Positions 20,997-31,709 are shown, counted from the first letter of the stretch. The stretch is DNA of 64,000 nucleotides from Haematococcus lacustris (GCA_030144725.1 JASKMD010000017.1:2004231-2068230), one strand, 5' to 3'. The notes: a model not told the origin generated them from the letters alone. Numbers and translations are program-made.

Positions 20997-21654
20997 TCAG
21001 CTTCTACCACCTTGCGACTTCACGCACACGCAGAGAGGAGGAGAGACGGGGTGTGATGAGGGGCAGCAACTCTGCTGCTGTGGCTGCGGCATCCTCACCC
21101 ATGAGTAGTTCCAGTACGCTGTTGGGCGTGTAGTGTTGCATGAACCCTTTGTTGAGGTCCACGACCACAATGGTAATACCCAAGTGCTGTTCCTGCTGTT
21201 ACGTATGCTAGCCTCCATCTTCACCCGTTGCACACATTTGCAGTGGGCTACAAGGGGAAGGTGCATTGCATCACACCCAGCTCGGAGTGTTTTGTCAACA
21301 AGGGTGGCTGGCCCTAGAGGATCACCGCGCTCATAGCCAAGATGGGCCTGGCCGCTGAAGTTAGAAACATCACGTAGTACTTCCCAGACTGTGTCTCTCC
21401 CATCCTCGTTGGGTGCCATGCACAAAGTAGTCCATGCTTTCCATTTGCCTTGCACGCATGGTGCAGTCGACACCTTGCAGATCACGCAGCGGTCCAACTT
21501 GACCAAAGCGCCCTCCACCTGCACATCTTGCCCTTTGTAGGGATGTGGGAACGTTGGCATGTACCTGCAAAGTGTACATAGGAAGTGTTGCATGTGGGGA
21601 CTTGGTTGAAACTATGCCGGAATTGCTTGCATTTTTACCTTTAGCTGAAACCAA
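20997..21654 (-). pseudogene. Transposon-derived ORF with CxxC pair, family unknown
   Basis: The minus-strand frame 21593-20997 contains YMPTFPHPYKGQDVQVEG, then CVICKVSTAPC, then LGYERGDPLGPATLVDKTLR. A cysteine-rich knuckle and a conserved start are visible but the family is not recognised. An adjacent frame (21654-21370) starts MVSAKGKNA, as does the repeat copy at 5626, so the sequence is multicopy. Probable splice sites were not resolved. It lies head-to-head with the hAT fragment at 22.2 kb. Confidence 0.4.
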
Positions 21655-22247
21655 GGCACAGCACTACTGTGACCATTGTCGACACCCCTTATCAGTCTCA
21701 TAGCTTATTTTTACGTCCGTGCCCCTTAGCACCACACAGTGTGTGATGTGATGTGATCCCCTGCCACTGTGCACTCGCTGCATGCATGATGGTCCAGCCA
21801 ATTCTATTGCGTACCTTATGCACAAACGAGCTTGAAGGTGTAGTTTCAGCCCAGATGTCGCCCTGGCTGGACCGGGGGCGGGTTTGCAGCACCCCTGCAT
21901 GGTCGCAGACGGGTCCACGGTTAGTGAGCCACACGCGCTCATTGTTGCAGCTATGCAACGGAGCAAGTGCGAGTTGTTCTTACTCACAGCTAACCCAGCA
22001 GGACGGCCGACGACATGTGTTCGGGAAAAGTTTGCGACTCGGGCAGCGAGCGGTACGGGGCTGTACACAGCAATTTCGGCCTTGCAGCTATGATCAAAAC
22101 AAGCTTGGCATTAAGGTGTCGACTTTGGTGGGCGCAAGGAACAACCGGGGGACAGCCCTGACGGGACCTCTACAACGAGCGGGTGCAAAAATCGCGGCAC
22201 GAGGTGGCCTGGTTTGTCCATGCTGGCCCATTTGTATATTTTCTCAG

Positions 22248-22857
22248 GTGTGTCACAGCTGACCACCACCAGGAGAGGAGTGCTGAGGATCTGGCCGCTC
22301 GCCTTGCAAGCTCAAATGGTCAAGGAGACGACTCAGCAGCTGCTCAGGTGAGACCTCCTCCCCTCCATCAAAGCATCAGTTATCACACTATCCTGATGAT
22401 CACACACTGCACATCAGCTCCACACTGCATCACACACTTGTTTTTGTTTTTTGGTTGCCAGGCGCGAGACGAGTTCCACACCTGGTGCAGTGATGGCTAC
22501 ATGGTGAAGATGAATCTGAGCCCAAGCATCTTTCACCCACGCCTGCTGCGTGACCCAGTCACTTGGTGGGAGTGGTATGGCAAGAAGACCCCTGTGCTAC
22601 AACAGGTGGCACAACGGGTGCTTAGCATTCCTGCCACATCGGCTGGTGTGGAGCGCCTCTTCTCAGTTTTCAAGTTCATCTGGAGCGATCGCCGCAACCG
22701 TCTGCTCATGGGCCGCATGTGGGCAATGGCCTATGTGTACTTCAACACTCGGGCCTTGCGGCACCTAGAGGAGCCCATGGCAGATGATGCTGCTGATGTG
22801 GCGCGCTGGGAGGAGTGGATGGCCAGCCAGCCTGTGGAGGGTGCACCCCTTTTGTAG
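22248..22857 (+). pseudogene. hAT transposase, C-terminal dimerisation region (two exons)
   Basis: Two exons join in phase 0: about 22248-22347 and 22462-22857 (stop TAG). The second encodes the classic hAT-C signature: W-W-x-W-Y followed by PVLQQVAQRVLSIPATSAGV, ERLFS, a basic segment, then a terminal FNTRAL. The tail is acidic (DDAADVARWEEWM). Upstream transposase domains (BED finger, RNase H-like core) are not joined here; the preceding sequence belongs to another repeat. The intron contains a T-rich tract before its CAG acceptor. It is therefore a fragment, or the 3' end of a rearranged element. Confidence 0.75.
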
Positions 22858-22899
22858 GGGAGGCATGGACACAGCGGCATTGCGTGCGTTAAAACTGCA

Positions 22900-23290
22900 A
22901 AATCATGGCATCATGGGGTGGGGGAGTATTAGGCAGTAGTGAGTAACTCATTAGATCAACATGCATGAATTGGAGGTGCACTCGCACACGTATGCATAGG
23001 TAGCCCTGCAGCTTAGTATGCATGGTTTGGAGCTGTGGTATCCTTGTTAACCTTTGGTTCTGGATACCCTTGACGACCTTTGGTTTTTGTGGTTGTGGTG
23101 CACCAAATCGTATCCTGAGTGTTGCATTGGGTTGGCAGATGTAAAAGAGGGACGTATGCAAAGTTTCAGCTTTAAAGTCCCACGGCAACCACGCGTTTTC
23201 ATCCCGTTTCATGTCTTTCATTCTTTTCATGAAATTTCACCGATTTCATGATGAAATGATGAAATGAAAGAAATGAAAGACGCAAAGTCA
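22900..23290. other. Intergenic; AT-rich GAAAT/TTTCA tract at 23195-23280
   Basis: No gene. The tract of TTTCATG/GAAATG phrases at 23195-23280 has a counterpart at 24640-24730. The two tracts bracket the family copy at 23300-24217 and the 410-bp repeat. Confidence 0.4.
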
Positions 23291-23299
23291 CAACCCTGG

Positions 23300-24217
23300 T
23301 TAAACCGCTTACAAGGTACACATGCTGATGGCTACAGGTGCACGAGGAGCCGACCGAGCTTGGCTTACCACTCCGCCACGTGGCCACCACCAACACAGCT
23401 TGACCCACCATCTCCCAACCTCGTCCTCACCGCCCACCTCCCAATAGCCCCTCCTCCCAACAGCCCAGCCTCTCCCCTACCTCTCCTTCTCCTCGCCTCC
23501 TCCCCCCTACCTCTCCTTCACCCATCTCCTTATCCTTCACCTCCCATCGCAATGAAGATGACAGGAAAGCAGCTTCTGTCATACCTCCAGTTTCACAAGC
23601 AGGAGGTACACACGAGCTGGAGGGTACCCAAGCTACTGAGCCACGTGTGCACCCACATCCGTGGGAAGCTTGCTGCAGCTGCGCCCCCTCAGCAGCAGCT
23701 GACACCTGCAGGCACCACCCCTGAGCTGGCTGAGCCTGCTGGTGCACCCCCTCAGCAGCAGCAACAACTGGCAGCGGCAAGCACGTCCCGTAAGCGTGGG
23801 GCACCTGCAGCTAACAAGTCGAGGGCAGCAAAGCAAGGTGAGACAACACCACGTACTGCACCTAGCACCTTGTTTAAGCGTAGTAGAGCAGCCGGTAATG
23901 CACTAGCGCCAGCAGCAGCTCCAAAAGCTCATAGTGGTATCCAGTCGTCACGACTGCCGTCGTCGCGTCCACATGCCAAAAGCAAAACATGTTCCGACTG
24001 CTGCTGCGTGTTACAGGTGCCACTCACAACAGCGTGGCGAAGCGTGCTAGTGCGGCGCGCCTCGCATGTGGCGAAATCGCATGAATTCAAATGCTTATCT
24101 TTGGACAGGCACTGAGCACCGCTGAGAGCGAGATAGTTTTTGCTGCGTCTGCCATTTCGTAAATATGACTCTTCGTATCACAGGGGGGTGGTTTTCAGGT
24201 AGTTGGGAACGCCTGAG
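23300..24217 (+). pseudogene. Copy A of the coiled-coil/SAP-like repeat family (C-terminal part only)
   Basis: An inverted relative of 30240-31705. The frame 23552-24115 starts MKMTGKQLLSYLQFHKQEV and has the pattern L-x2-YL-x-FH-x-QE-x4-W-x2-PKL-x3-V-x3-IR. The same pattern occurs in the C-terminal part of the 25099-27378 gene ([20 protein letters not shown]), a short helical SAP-like motif. A Gln/Pro/Ala-rich stretch and a basic tail ending KSHEFKCLSLDRH follow. From about 23690 it matches copy B at high identity. The coiled-coil N-terminal half is missing. The right border contains GGTGGTTTTCAGGTAGTTGG. Confidence 0.6.
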
Positions 24218-24220
24218 GTT

Positions 24221-24630
24221 ACCGGCACTCCGGTTGGATGGAGACCCGATGCGCACCCCAGCACGGCCACTCCGCTACGATAGTATTGCTGAGTCCTTGA
24301 GATGTCGCCGAATAAGAAACATAAGCGCCCCGTCTCATCCGCACAGAATGCAGCCGGGTAGCCGCAAAGTTTGACAGAGACTAGACCCCTAAAGCTCACT
24401 AGGCAGCAGCCCGGGGTTTGTGAGCTCAGACTGCTCCCAAGGCACCATATCCAGCTGCCAAGCTGCCATGGCTGCCTCCATCTCTCTGGTGGTGTGCACC
24501 GCATGGCGCAACATCCACCTCCGGTTTGCTGGGTCCTCCAGCCAGTCATCATCCACCCGCTCCCCCTCATCAAGCCCCAGCAGGCCCCGCTGCAATGCCA
24601 CCTTAGCCTGCATGGCTTCAGTCACCACCA
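24221..24630. repeat. Dispersed repeat, copy 2 (near-identical to 3369-3779)
   Basis: Same orientation and nearly the same sequence as copy 1. The minus-strand frame 24631-24389 again reads DEGERVDDDWLEDPANRRW. One substitution changes ALQW to ALQR. It abuts the right border of copy A. Confidence 0.7.
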
Positions 24631-25098
24631 CCCAGTGTTGCGAATCTTCAGATTTTCAGATTTTCAGATTTTCAGGTTTTCATGAAAATGAAAGTGTTTC
24701 ATTGAAAAAGTGAAAGACTTTCACGCCAGTGAAATTGAGCGTTTGCCGCTGGTATCTCATCCTCCCCTTATGCACGCGGCTTGTTTGTAGGCCTGCACTG
24801 TAAGAAATGCACTGGATATAGTGCAGTGTGCTGAGTGCTATGGCGGCTCAAATCTTGACATTCAAATTCATGCCAGTTTTGCTCATGCGGGCCTCGCCGC
24901 GACCGACCGCCGCGACCGACGTGGCCCAGTAGCCTCTGCAAACAGTCAGGGACAGTCGCCGCAGTCAAAACAATGCACATGGCACGCCAAACCGATGTAA
25001 CGACGCCCCTCCACCCATGCTCGGAAGTATACAAGGCTGCTGCATTGCTTGACAGCTTCGTGAGTAGTACCTACTACCTGGCCACTCGGTAAGGCCAC

Positions 25099-27378
25099 TC
25101 AAGGTGTGTAGGCCATTGCTACGTTACCTTGCTCGATATGTTGGGTCCGATCCCTCCCGCCCGCCCTCCGCTTGCGTGTCAAGCTTGTGTCCAGCTCCGC
25201 CCTGACCCCCTGCTGCTCCGCTGGAGGGGTGGGCAGCCCAGGGGAAGCACCAGCACCAGCTGCCTGCTGCTGCCAGGGGGGTGCAGCAGGAGGGGTGGGC
25301 AGGTCAGGGGCAGCACCAGCACCAGCTGCCTGCTGCTGCCAGGGGGGTGCAGCAGGAGGGGGGGGCAGGTCAGGGGCAGCACCAGCACCAGCTGCCTGCT
25401 GCTGCCAGGGGGGTGCAGCAGGAGGGGGGGGCAGGTCAGGGGCGGCACCAGCACCAGCACCAGCACCTGCCTCCTGCTCATTCCCATGCAGGCCGGTCAA
25501 TGTGTTGCGAATGAGGGCCATGACAAGACCCTTCAGCTTGGGCTTCAGCCACCCCTTCATAAGCTCCTGCTGGTGGAAGCGAAGGTAAGCTTGCAGCTCC
25601 CTAACAGATAGCTTCTCGGCCTCCTAGACAGTGGTGTGGCTGCATATCGCGCCCATCATAGGTCAGAGCATATGCTGCTGACAGTCTATGCTGCCCCTCA
25701 TGGTCCCCCACATCAACCACCACCTGTCCCACTCTATGAGTTGCTGCTGCTGCTTTCATCTCCGCCTTTGCTATCCGTCGGGCCATAGCTGCTGCTGCCT
25801 CCTCACGCCGCACTTCCTTGCGTAGCTCTGGCAGCCGCTGTGCAAAGTCAAGCACGTCCACGCCGCCAATGGCATCGATGTGGGTACGCATGGACATGAG
25901 CTCAAGCAGAGCTGGTAGCTCCATGAACATGCCCGTCCCATGCTTGAGTAGCTGCAGCAGGGACTCCACAGGGGCATTGGATATTGGGCAGGCAAGGTAG
26001 TACACCTCCAGATGCGATTGCAGTTGTTGCTGGTCCAGCTCACTCAGCTCTTGCATGTCGGCCATGGCACAGATCTGCTTTTCATGCTTCTCCCATGTGC
26101 CATGCGCGTCCCACACACGAGGGTCACACATTGGCAGCCGCTGCCGTGTCCTCTTCTGTTGCTGGCCCTCCACTCCCTGCTGCTGCTGCTGGTCTTCCTG
26201 TTGTTGCTGCATCATCTCTGCATGGCTAACCACCTCTTGCGTTGCCTCCCAACGCGTTGTAGTGTCAGAGCTGCCAAGAGCTGCCAAGAGCTGCAGGCAG
26301 GGCATTCTGCATCTGGACGTGTTGTTCGTAGTAGCTTGACATGAGCAACATTGCTGAACCCTGTCCTTCACCATGTGCTTACCACCACCACCTTCCAATC
26401 CTTCCCCCCCCTCTCAGCCCAGCCCAGCCCAGCCCAGCCCAGCCCAGCCCAGCCCAGCCCAGCCCAGCCCAGCCCAGCCCAGCCCAGCCCAGCCCAGCCC
26501 AGCCCAGCCCAGCCCAGCCCAGCCCAGCCCAGCCCAGCCCAGCCCAGCTTACCTAGGGTTCTTTGCCGCAGGTACTTGTAGACCACACGCAGTTGCCGGC
26601 TCACAGTTGTGCGCTCGCCAGGCCGGTGAGTGTTGGCCACCACACACTGCTCTGTGATGAACAGCCGCCGGCATGTGGGAAGCCGGCGACGGCCGACTTG
26701 TGTCTTCATTATCAACCTGGCTGTGCTGAGGCACTGTTGAGCTGTGTATGCTGCTGTCCTTGCTGCTGGCTGTCCAGGTGAGGCCTCTTGGGTGGGGATG
26801 AAGAGGTCACAGGGCTCAGGTAGGCTCGGCCCCGGTGTGGGCTCAGGTGGGCTCGGCCCCGGTGTGGGCTGCACTGTTGTGCCACCAGCGGGACTGCCAT
26901 GCGTGTCAAGCCGGCTGCAGTTGCTGTCAGCCCACCGGCGCAGGACCTCAATGGAAACACCTGTCTGCTTCAAGATCTGCAGTTTTTGCCTCTGCTTGCG
27001 TGTTAGTTGGGGGCGGCGCTGATACTTGCGCAGCTGGGCCTCGAGGCGGTGGTGAGCACGCTTGGCAGTAGTCATAGCCAGTTCCTGTTGCTTGACCACA
27101 GCCTCAAGAGTCTCGTTTTCCAACCTCTGCTGCCTGTGTGATGCCTGCAGATGCTTGTGCTTCTCCTCAAGGTCGAGCAAGGCAGCCTCAAGGACCTCCT
27201 CACAAGCCTGCTGCAGCTGGGCCTCGGTCATGAGCATCTCATTCTCGGCCTGCACCTCCTTAGCGACAGCCTTAGCCTTCCTTGCTGTGGCTTTCAGGCC
27301 ATTGGGACTGTGTAGATAAGCAGCCCTAGGTGATTTTGTTTGGGCTACGTATTTAGCACGCTGCCGACTGCGAACCAT
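25099..27378 (-). CDS. Multi-exon coiled-coil and SAP-like protein of a repetitive family, function unknown
   Basis: Exon 1 is 27378-26553: a basic start, the family motif [18 protein letters not shown], a long coiled coil (about residues 40-135), [45 protein letters not shown] and ending [11 protein letters not shown]. It ends in phase 1 at a GTAAGC donor. An acceptor at 26361-26363 restores the frame ([20 protein letters not shown], then CPAC). Later exons give [19 protein letters not shown] and [20 protein letters not shown], then the SAP-like segment [20 protein letters not shown] and 22-residue Pro/Ala/Gln repeats. Exon borders between 26250 and 25620 were not all resolved. Two shorter relatives occur in the window, so it is probably transposon-borne. 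Confidence 0.5.
25205..25465 (-). repeat. 66-bp minisatellite encoding a 22-aa Pro/Ala/Gln repeat
   Basis: About four units of 66 bp, a multiple of three, give [24 protein letters not shown] repeats in the minus-strand frame of the family protein. The in-frame length suggests the repeat is translated. Confidence 0.8.
26417..26548. repeat. (CCCAG)n microsatellite, about 26 units, inside an intron
   Basis: On the transcribed minus strand this is (GGGCT)n. It starts within three bases of the GTAAGC donor at 26552-26547 and occupies most of the intron. Confidence 0.95.
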
Positions 27379-27402
27379 ATGGGAGGCACTTGCGCAGCTG
27401 TG

Positions 27403-27840
27403 CTTCTAGGCTGGGGCTGGGAGGGCCTGGGAAGGGGTGGGAGGGGTGGGGCTGGGGCTGGGAGGGGGTGGGAGGGGGTGGGAGGGGTGGGGCTGGGGGT
27501 GGGAGGGGGTGGGAGGGCGGGGCTGGGGCTGGGAGGGGGTGGGAGGGGGTGGGAGGGGGTGATGCAACCTCTGCTCACACACGAGGGTGGGAGGGGCTGG
27601 GAGGGGGTGGGGCTGGGAGGGGGTGGGGCAAGAGGGGTGGGCTGCCCAGGGGTGGGAGGGGGTGGGGCTGGGGCTGGGAGGGGGTGGGAGGGGGTGGGAG
27701 GGGTGAGGTGGGAGGGGGTGGGAGGGGGTGGGAGGAGCTGGGAGGGGGTGGGAAGGGCGGGGCTGGGGCTGGGAGGGGGTGGGAGGGGGTGGGAGGGGGT
27801 GGGGCTGGGGCTGGGAGGGGGTGGGGCTGCCAGGGGGTGG
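27403..27840. repeat. G-rich minisatellite (GGGAGGGGGTGG-type)
   Basis: About 440 bp of variable GGGAGGGGGTGGG and GGGGCTGGGGCT units with runs of 3-5 G, immediately upstream of the minus-strand family gene start (27378) and overlapping its first codons' flank. High G-quadruplex potential. The frames here (Gly/Arg/Trp- and Pro/Ser-rich) are artefacts. Confidence 0.95.
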
Positions 27841-27859
27841 TCCGGTTGGGCTAGTCAGC

Positions 27860-28434
27860 ACTGCAAGGCAAAGTTAGGTCACGCCAAAGTATGTTCCCGC
27901 AAGCCTACTCAATGAAATGACGTACTTTCTTCTCCAACAGCAGTGTCGTTGAGTAAGGAACAATGTTGACACTCGAAAGTCTGGAAAGTCATAGTGGTCA
28001 GCTCACAACATGCCGATTTGTGCAAGGGGGTCCCTTTTTCTGTGTGGCTGGCTAGAGAGACCTCTTTCCATTCGCACCTCGCAGCAATGTCGAGTGTCAA
28101 CTTGCCCAACGACGGTCCTCCGACACCGCCTGCACCAATGAAAGGCTTGCGGAGTGAGCCTGGCGGGCTAAACATTGATTGTACTTCTGGCTCGATAGCA
28201 AGCGCAGTTCTATCACTGATGCCGTTACATACCACTAGAACAATCGGTTGTGAGCAGCTGAGGTGTGTCCGCGATCGCTTGCGCCGGCATGGCCTCACTT
28301 GCAAGGATTAACGCGCCGCTTGGCAGTAGACGCGTAGTAATTCGCCGGTGCCAATGTGACAAACGCTATCGAAAACGGTGCAGTATAGAGTGAGGATTTG
28401 CATGAAGATTACCAATCCCATGTTGGGGACTCCT
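27860..28434. other. Intergenic; no gene supported
   Basis: Short frames only. The phrase GCATGAAGATTACCAATCCC at about 28399 is the MKITNPMLGTP start motif shared with 32200 and, as MNIANPMLGTP, with 3810, so a repeat edge lies here. Confidence 0.4.
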
Positions 28435-28650
28435 GACTAAGCGGCGCGGGCGGTCGAAGCGATGACTGCATGCCTCGCTGTGGCTCAAATTTGAATTAGT
28501 AACTTTGAAGCTTTGCTGTGCACGGCCTACTGACTGGATAACTATTGTGGATGGGTGAAAGGTAGCTGGCTGGGTTGCCTACATTGTGAGCCAACTATCA
28601 TTTTTTAGCTCGGTTTCCTGTCATTTTTTGAATGTTGGGGCCGCCTGAAA
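28435..28650. repeat. Diverged dispersed repeat, related to 4745-4990
   Basis: Shares GCGGGCGGTCG, GCACGGCCTACT, GATGGGTGAAAGGTAGCTGG and GGTTTCCTGTCATTTT with 4745-4990, in the same order and orientation. It is non-coding. Confidence 0.6.
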
Positions 28651-28979
28651 ATATGATCAAGCCAAAACCAAAGTCAATTGCGCATCAACAACAAGCTATG
28701 GGCCCTGTTCCCAAGTTTCTAGAATCCCATATGCTCTCAACCGCTGCACTTTTCGGCCGTGTGCAATAGTGACTGGAGCGATGCGCGGACTGACCCCACA
28801 CGGTTCTCCTACACACCTGTAGCTGCTTGGGGAGCGTCTCAGCAGCGCAAATGGACGACCCGTGGCGACCCAACCGTCGGACCCAACCGCCGAGCATTTC
28901 AAATTTGCCGACCCCTTTTGCTGAAGCAATAGCATGCAACCTTAGCATCATATGCTTAGGGTACGCCCATAGAATTATA

Positions 28980-29110
28980 GGTGGCTCGGAAACCTAGAAA
29001 TTTTTCCTGAGCCTAGAAACCTAGAAATAGAATTCTAGGTTGGCCGGCTGGAAACCTAGAGATTTTTCCTGAGCCTAGAAACCTAGAAATAGAATCCTAG
29101 GTTGGCCGGT
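28980..29110. repeat. Tandem duplication of a 62-bp CCTAGAAA-rich unit
   Basis: Two head-to-tail units contain GAAACCTAGAAATTTTTCCT, then AATTCTAGGTTGGCCGG. Internal CCTAGAAA/TTCTAGG arms could fold. Confidence 0.8.
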
Positions 29111-29522
29111 CGCTCCTTACATATGCTACAAGGTTTGTACACCACACACAGGTTGCTCCGGCCGCTGCAGCTGAGGAGCTTGACGACTTTGAGATAGGAG
29201 CATGGAACCTGGACATGACGGGCGTGTACCCAAAATCATTTTGCGCATGACCAAGGCTACAAAGATCGATTACAAGAGGATATAGAGAGCCTCATTGCCG
29301 TGGTCTCAACCTCAATGGTTAACTTCGCGGAGAGTAGAGGAGCGATGCGGCGGGTTAACTTCAATTGAGAGCGATACTGGTTTGGAGGGCGTCAAACCCT
29401 CTTTGCACTCGGGGTTATGGTGATAATCTGCTACATTAACCTCTTGACTACAGACCCGGTCATATCACATCTTTATGCCATCATATTCAGTCATATGACC
29501 GATTCCTCAGCAAGTCATATGA

Positions 29523-29555
29523 TCGGTCGCGCCCTAGTGCCCAGTAGGGCGCGAC
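29523..29555. repeat. Perfect 12-bp inverted repeat hairpin within an ATATGA-rich palindromic tract
   Basis: GGTCGCGCCCTA, an 8-nt loop, then TAGGGCGCGACC. Around it (29460-29625) ATATGA/TCATAT words repeat in both orientations. The left arm plus loop, GGTCGCGCCCTAGTGCCCAG, recurs at 29770. It looks like a fold-back element. Confidence 0.75.
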
Positions 29556-29668
29556 CGAAATATGATTTTCCTGAGGAAACGCCGATATGACTGAATATGA
29601 TTGGAATATGATTTTCACCGTTTGTAGGGCGGTGGAGAAGAGTTGAGACTTAGCGAGCGGAGAGTAGG

Positions 29669-29930
29669 CTAGCGGAGACCCTTAGCTATGTATGGATCAC
29701 TAAGCCACGGCCATATCTGCCAAGGGCGGCCCACAAGGCAGTTGATATGTCCATGCTGAAATATGATATGGTCGCGCCCTAGTGCCCAGGAGGCCCTTGG
29801 CCCCGGCCAGGGACACTGACTTCTTGAGCCTGCCAGCGATGAGCAGCGTGAGCATGTTGCTGAAAGCGGTCTCCAGCTGCTGGCCGACGTAATCCACCAT
29901 GTTAGAGTGGTAGCGTGGGATGACATGTCA
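29669..29930 (-). pseudogene. Transposon protein fragment with a V-D-x-V-G-x2-LET motif
   Basis: The minus-strand frame 29900-29700 reads VDYVGQQLETAFSNMLTLL, then AGRLKKSVSLAGAKGLLGTR. A paralogous stretch at 58990-58840 (minus) reads VDDVGKKLETSFANTLT, then PRRLQQAVALARARVIAG. The family is unidentified. The downstream end runs into the fold-back sequence. Confidence 0.5.
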
Positions 29931-30239
29931 GAGTGGTAGCGTGGGATTGCTTCGAGGCGGGCCCGAAGGTCGGGGTGCGCGGCAGCACGGCAGCGACTGC
30001 TGCGCTTGGCCGAGTGTTCGCGCCGGGCCTAGGCAGGCCTAGGCAGGTGCGTGAATGGTAAACAAGCCGCGCACGAGGAGGCCCAGCAGCAGGCTGGCGA
30101 GCACCACTCGTGGCTGCACAGCGTCGGCCAGAAAGGCATCCCAAAGCTCTTGCGGGAGGTGGTCGATGAGGTGGGCTAGCTTACACTTCCTGCCGTGGTA
30201 TGTGTTGTCCATATCGCGGGCAGCGCGAGCCTCTCCGGA

Positions 30240-31705
30240 AGTCAGGCGTTCCCAACTACCTGAAAACCACCCCCCTGTGATAGGAAGCCCGTATCTCCGC
30301 AGCCACTCAGTCAAAAAAATATGTAAACAGTGCTTGAAGCAGAGGAGACTCAAAGCTACGAGATGGCCGACGCAGCAAAAACAATCTCGCTCTCAGCGGT
30401 GCTCAGTGCCTGTCCAAAGATAAGCATTTGAATTCATGCGATTTCGCCACATGCGAGGCGCGCCGCACTAGCACGCTTCGCCACACCGTTGTTGCTGGCA
30501 CCTGCAACGCGCAGCAGCAGTCGGAACATGTTTTGCTTTTGGCATGTGGACGCGACGACGGCAGTCGTAACGACTGGATACCACTATGAGCTTTTGGAGC
30601 TGCTGCTGGCGCTAGTGCATTACCGGCTGCTCTACTACGCTTAAACAAGGTGCTAGGTGCAGTACGTGGTGTTGTCTCACCTTGCTTTGCTGCCCTCGAC
30701 TTGTTAGCTGCAGGTGCCCCACGCTTACGGGACGTGCTTGCCGCTGCCAGCTGTTGCTGCTGCTGAGGGGGTGCACCAGCAGGCATAGCCAGCTCAGGGA
30801 TGGTGCCTGCAGGTGTCAGTTGCTGCTGAGGGGGCGCACTAGCTCCCCACAAGGCCCTCTTGAGTTGGAATGAAGATGTCTGTTGGTGAGGGTGCGAGGC
30901 CGGCTGGGCTGAGCTGCTCTGCCATGCTGCCCATGGGCCGGCCATGGCTATCCAGCCTTCCGTAGCCAGCCTCTGCACACCGCCTCAACACCTCCACTGA
31001 GACGGGGTGCTGCTCCAAAACCAGCAGCTGCTGCCTCTGCTTGAAGGTGAGTGGGGAGTGGTGGGGGCGGCGTTTGTGCCGGTAGTTATGCACCTGACAC
31101 TGGAGGCTGCGTTGAGCAGCCCGTAGGGAGTGATTGGTAGCTCGGGTTTTGGATGCCACCTGCTGCAAAGCTGCATGCTCATCCTGCAGGCGTTGGTGTG
31201 CTGCCTGTAGGTCGTCTAGATCGCCCTGCAACCCATCCGCGGTGCCCATTAGTAACTGCTCCACATCCCGCAGCCGCTGCACCTCAGCCTGCAGGTCACA
31301 GTTTGTCGCTTGTGCCCTACAAGCTGCAGCCTTGATGTTGTTAGGGCAATGCAGATTGCCAGCCCTTGGCGACTTGTTTAGTGCATTGAGCTGGGCACTC
31401 TTTGCCTTGCTTAATCTCTTCTTCATGGTTAGGGTGGTCAGGGTGATGGGGGGTGAAGGATACAGAGATGGGTGAAGGAGAGGTAGGGGGGAGATGGGTG
31501 AAGGAGAGGTAGGGGGGAGGAGGCTGATGGCAGGCTGGGCTGCTGGGAGGAGGGGCTACTGGGGGCTGGGCTGGGTAGACGAGGTTGGGAGATGGTGGGT
31601 TAAGTTGTGTTGGTGGTGGCCACGTGGCGGAGTGGTAAGCCAAGCTCAGTCGGCTCCTCGTGCACCTGTAGCCATCAGCATGTGTACCTTGTAAGGGGTC
31701 AATCT
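30240..31705 (-). mobile_element. Copy B of the coiled-coil/SAP-like repeat family (internally deleted)
   Basis: The reverse complement matches copy A at both ends: 31705-31440 against 23300-23540, and 30840-30240 against 23690-24217. It therefore has a wider extent than A but lacks most of the interior present in the 25.1-27.4 kb gene. The border phrase CAGGTAGTTGGGAACGCCTG occurs at its minus-strand 3' edge, as in copy A. Terminal inverted repeats and a target-site duplication were not found. Confidence 0.6.
30839..31426 (-). CDS. Coiled-coil protein of the KSPRA family, truncated by internal deletion
   Basis: 195 residues. After a basic start comes KSPRAGNLHCPNNIKAAA, a coiled coil at about residues 35-120, LTFKQRQQLLVLEQHPVSVE, VLRRCAEAGYGRLDSHGRP and DIFIPTQEGLVGS, then a stop. 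It aligns end to end with the first 190 residues of the 27378 gene. Right after FIPTQEG the sequence jumps to the Gln/Pro-rich C-terminal part (a separate frame down to 30403), which places a deletion junction at about 30838. Confidence 0.5.
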   Translation of the reverse strand: MKKRLSKAKSAQLNALNKSPRAGNLHCPNNIKAAACRAQATNCDLQAEVQRLRDVEQLLMGTADGLQGDLDDLQAAHQRLQDEHAALQQVASKTRATNHSLRAAQRSLQCQVHNYRHKRRPHHSPLTFKQRQQLLVLEQHPVSVEVLRRCAEAGYGRLDSHGRPMGSMAEQLSPAGLAPSPTDIFIPTQEGLVGS

Positions 31706-31709
31706 CTTC

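Noticed and set aside
26373..26657. Pro/Ala/Gln/Ser frames over the CCCAG repeat
   Set aside because: The repeat lies in an intron of a minus-strand gene bounded by a GTAAGC donor and CAG acceptor.
27340..27915. Gly/Trp/Arg-rich 191-residue plus-strand frame
   Set aside because: Translation of a G-rich minisatellite with no protein-like composition outside the repeat.
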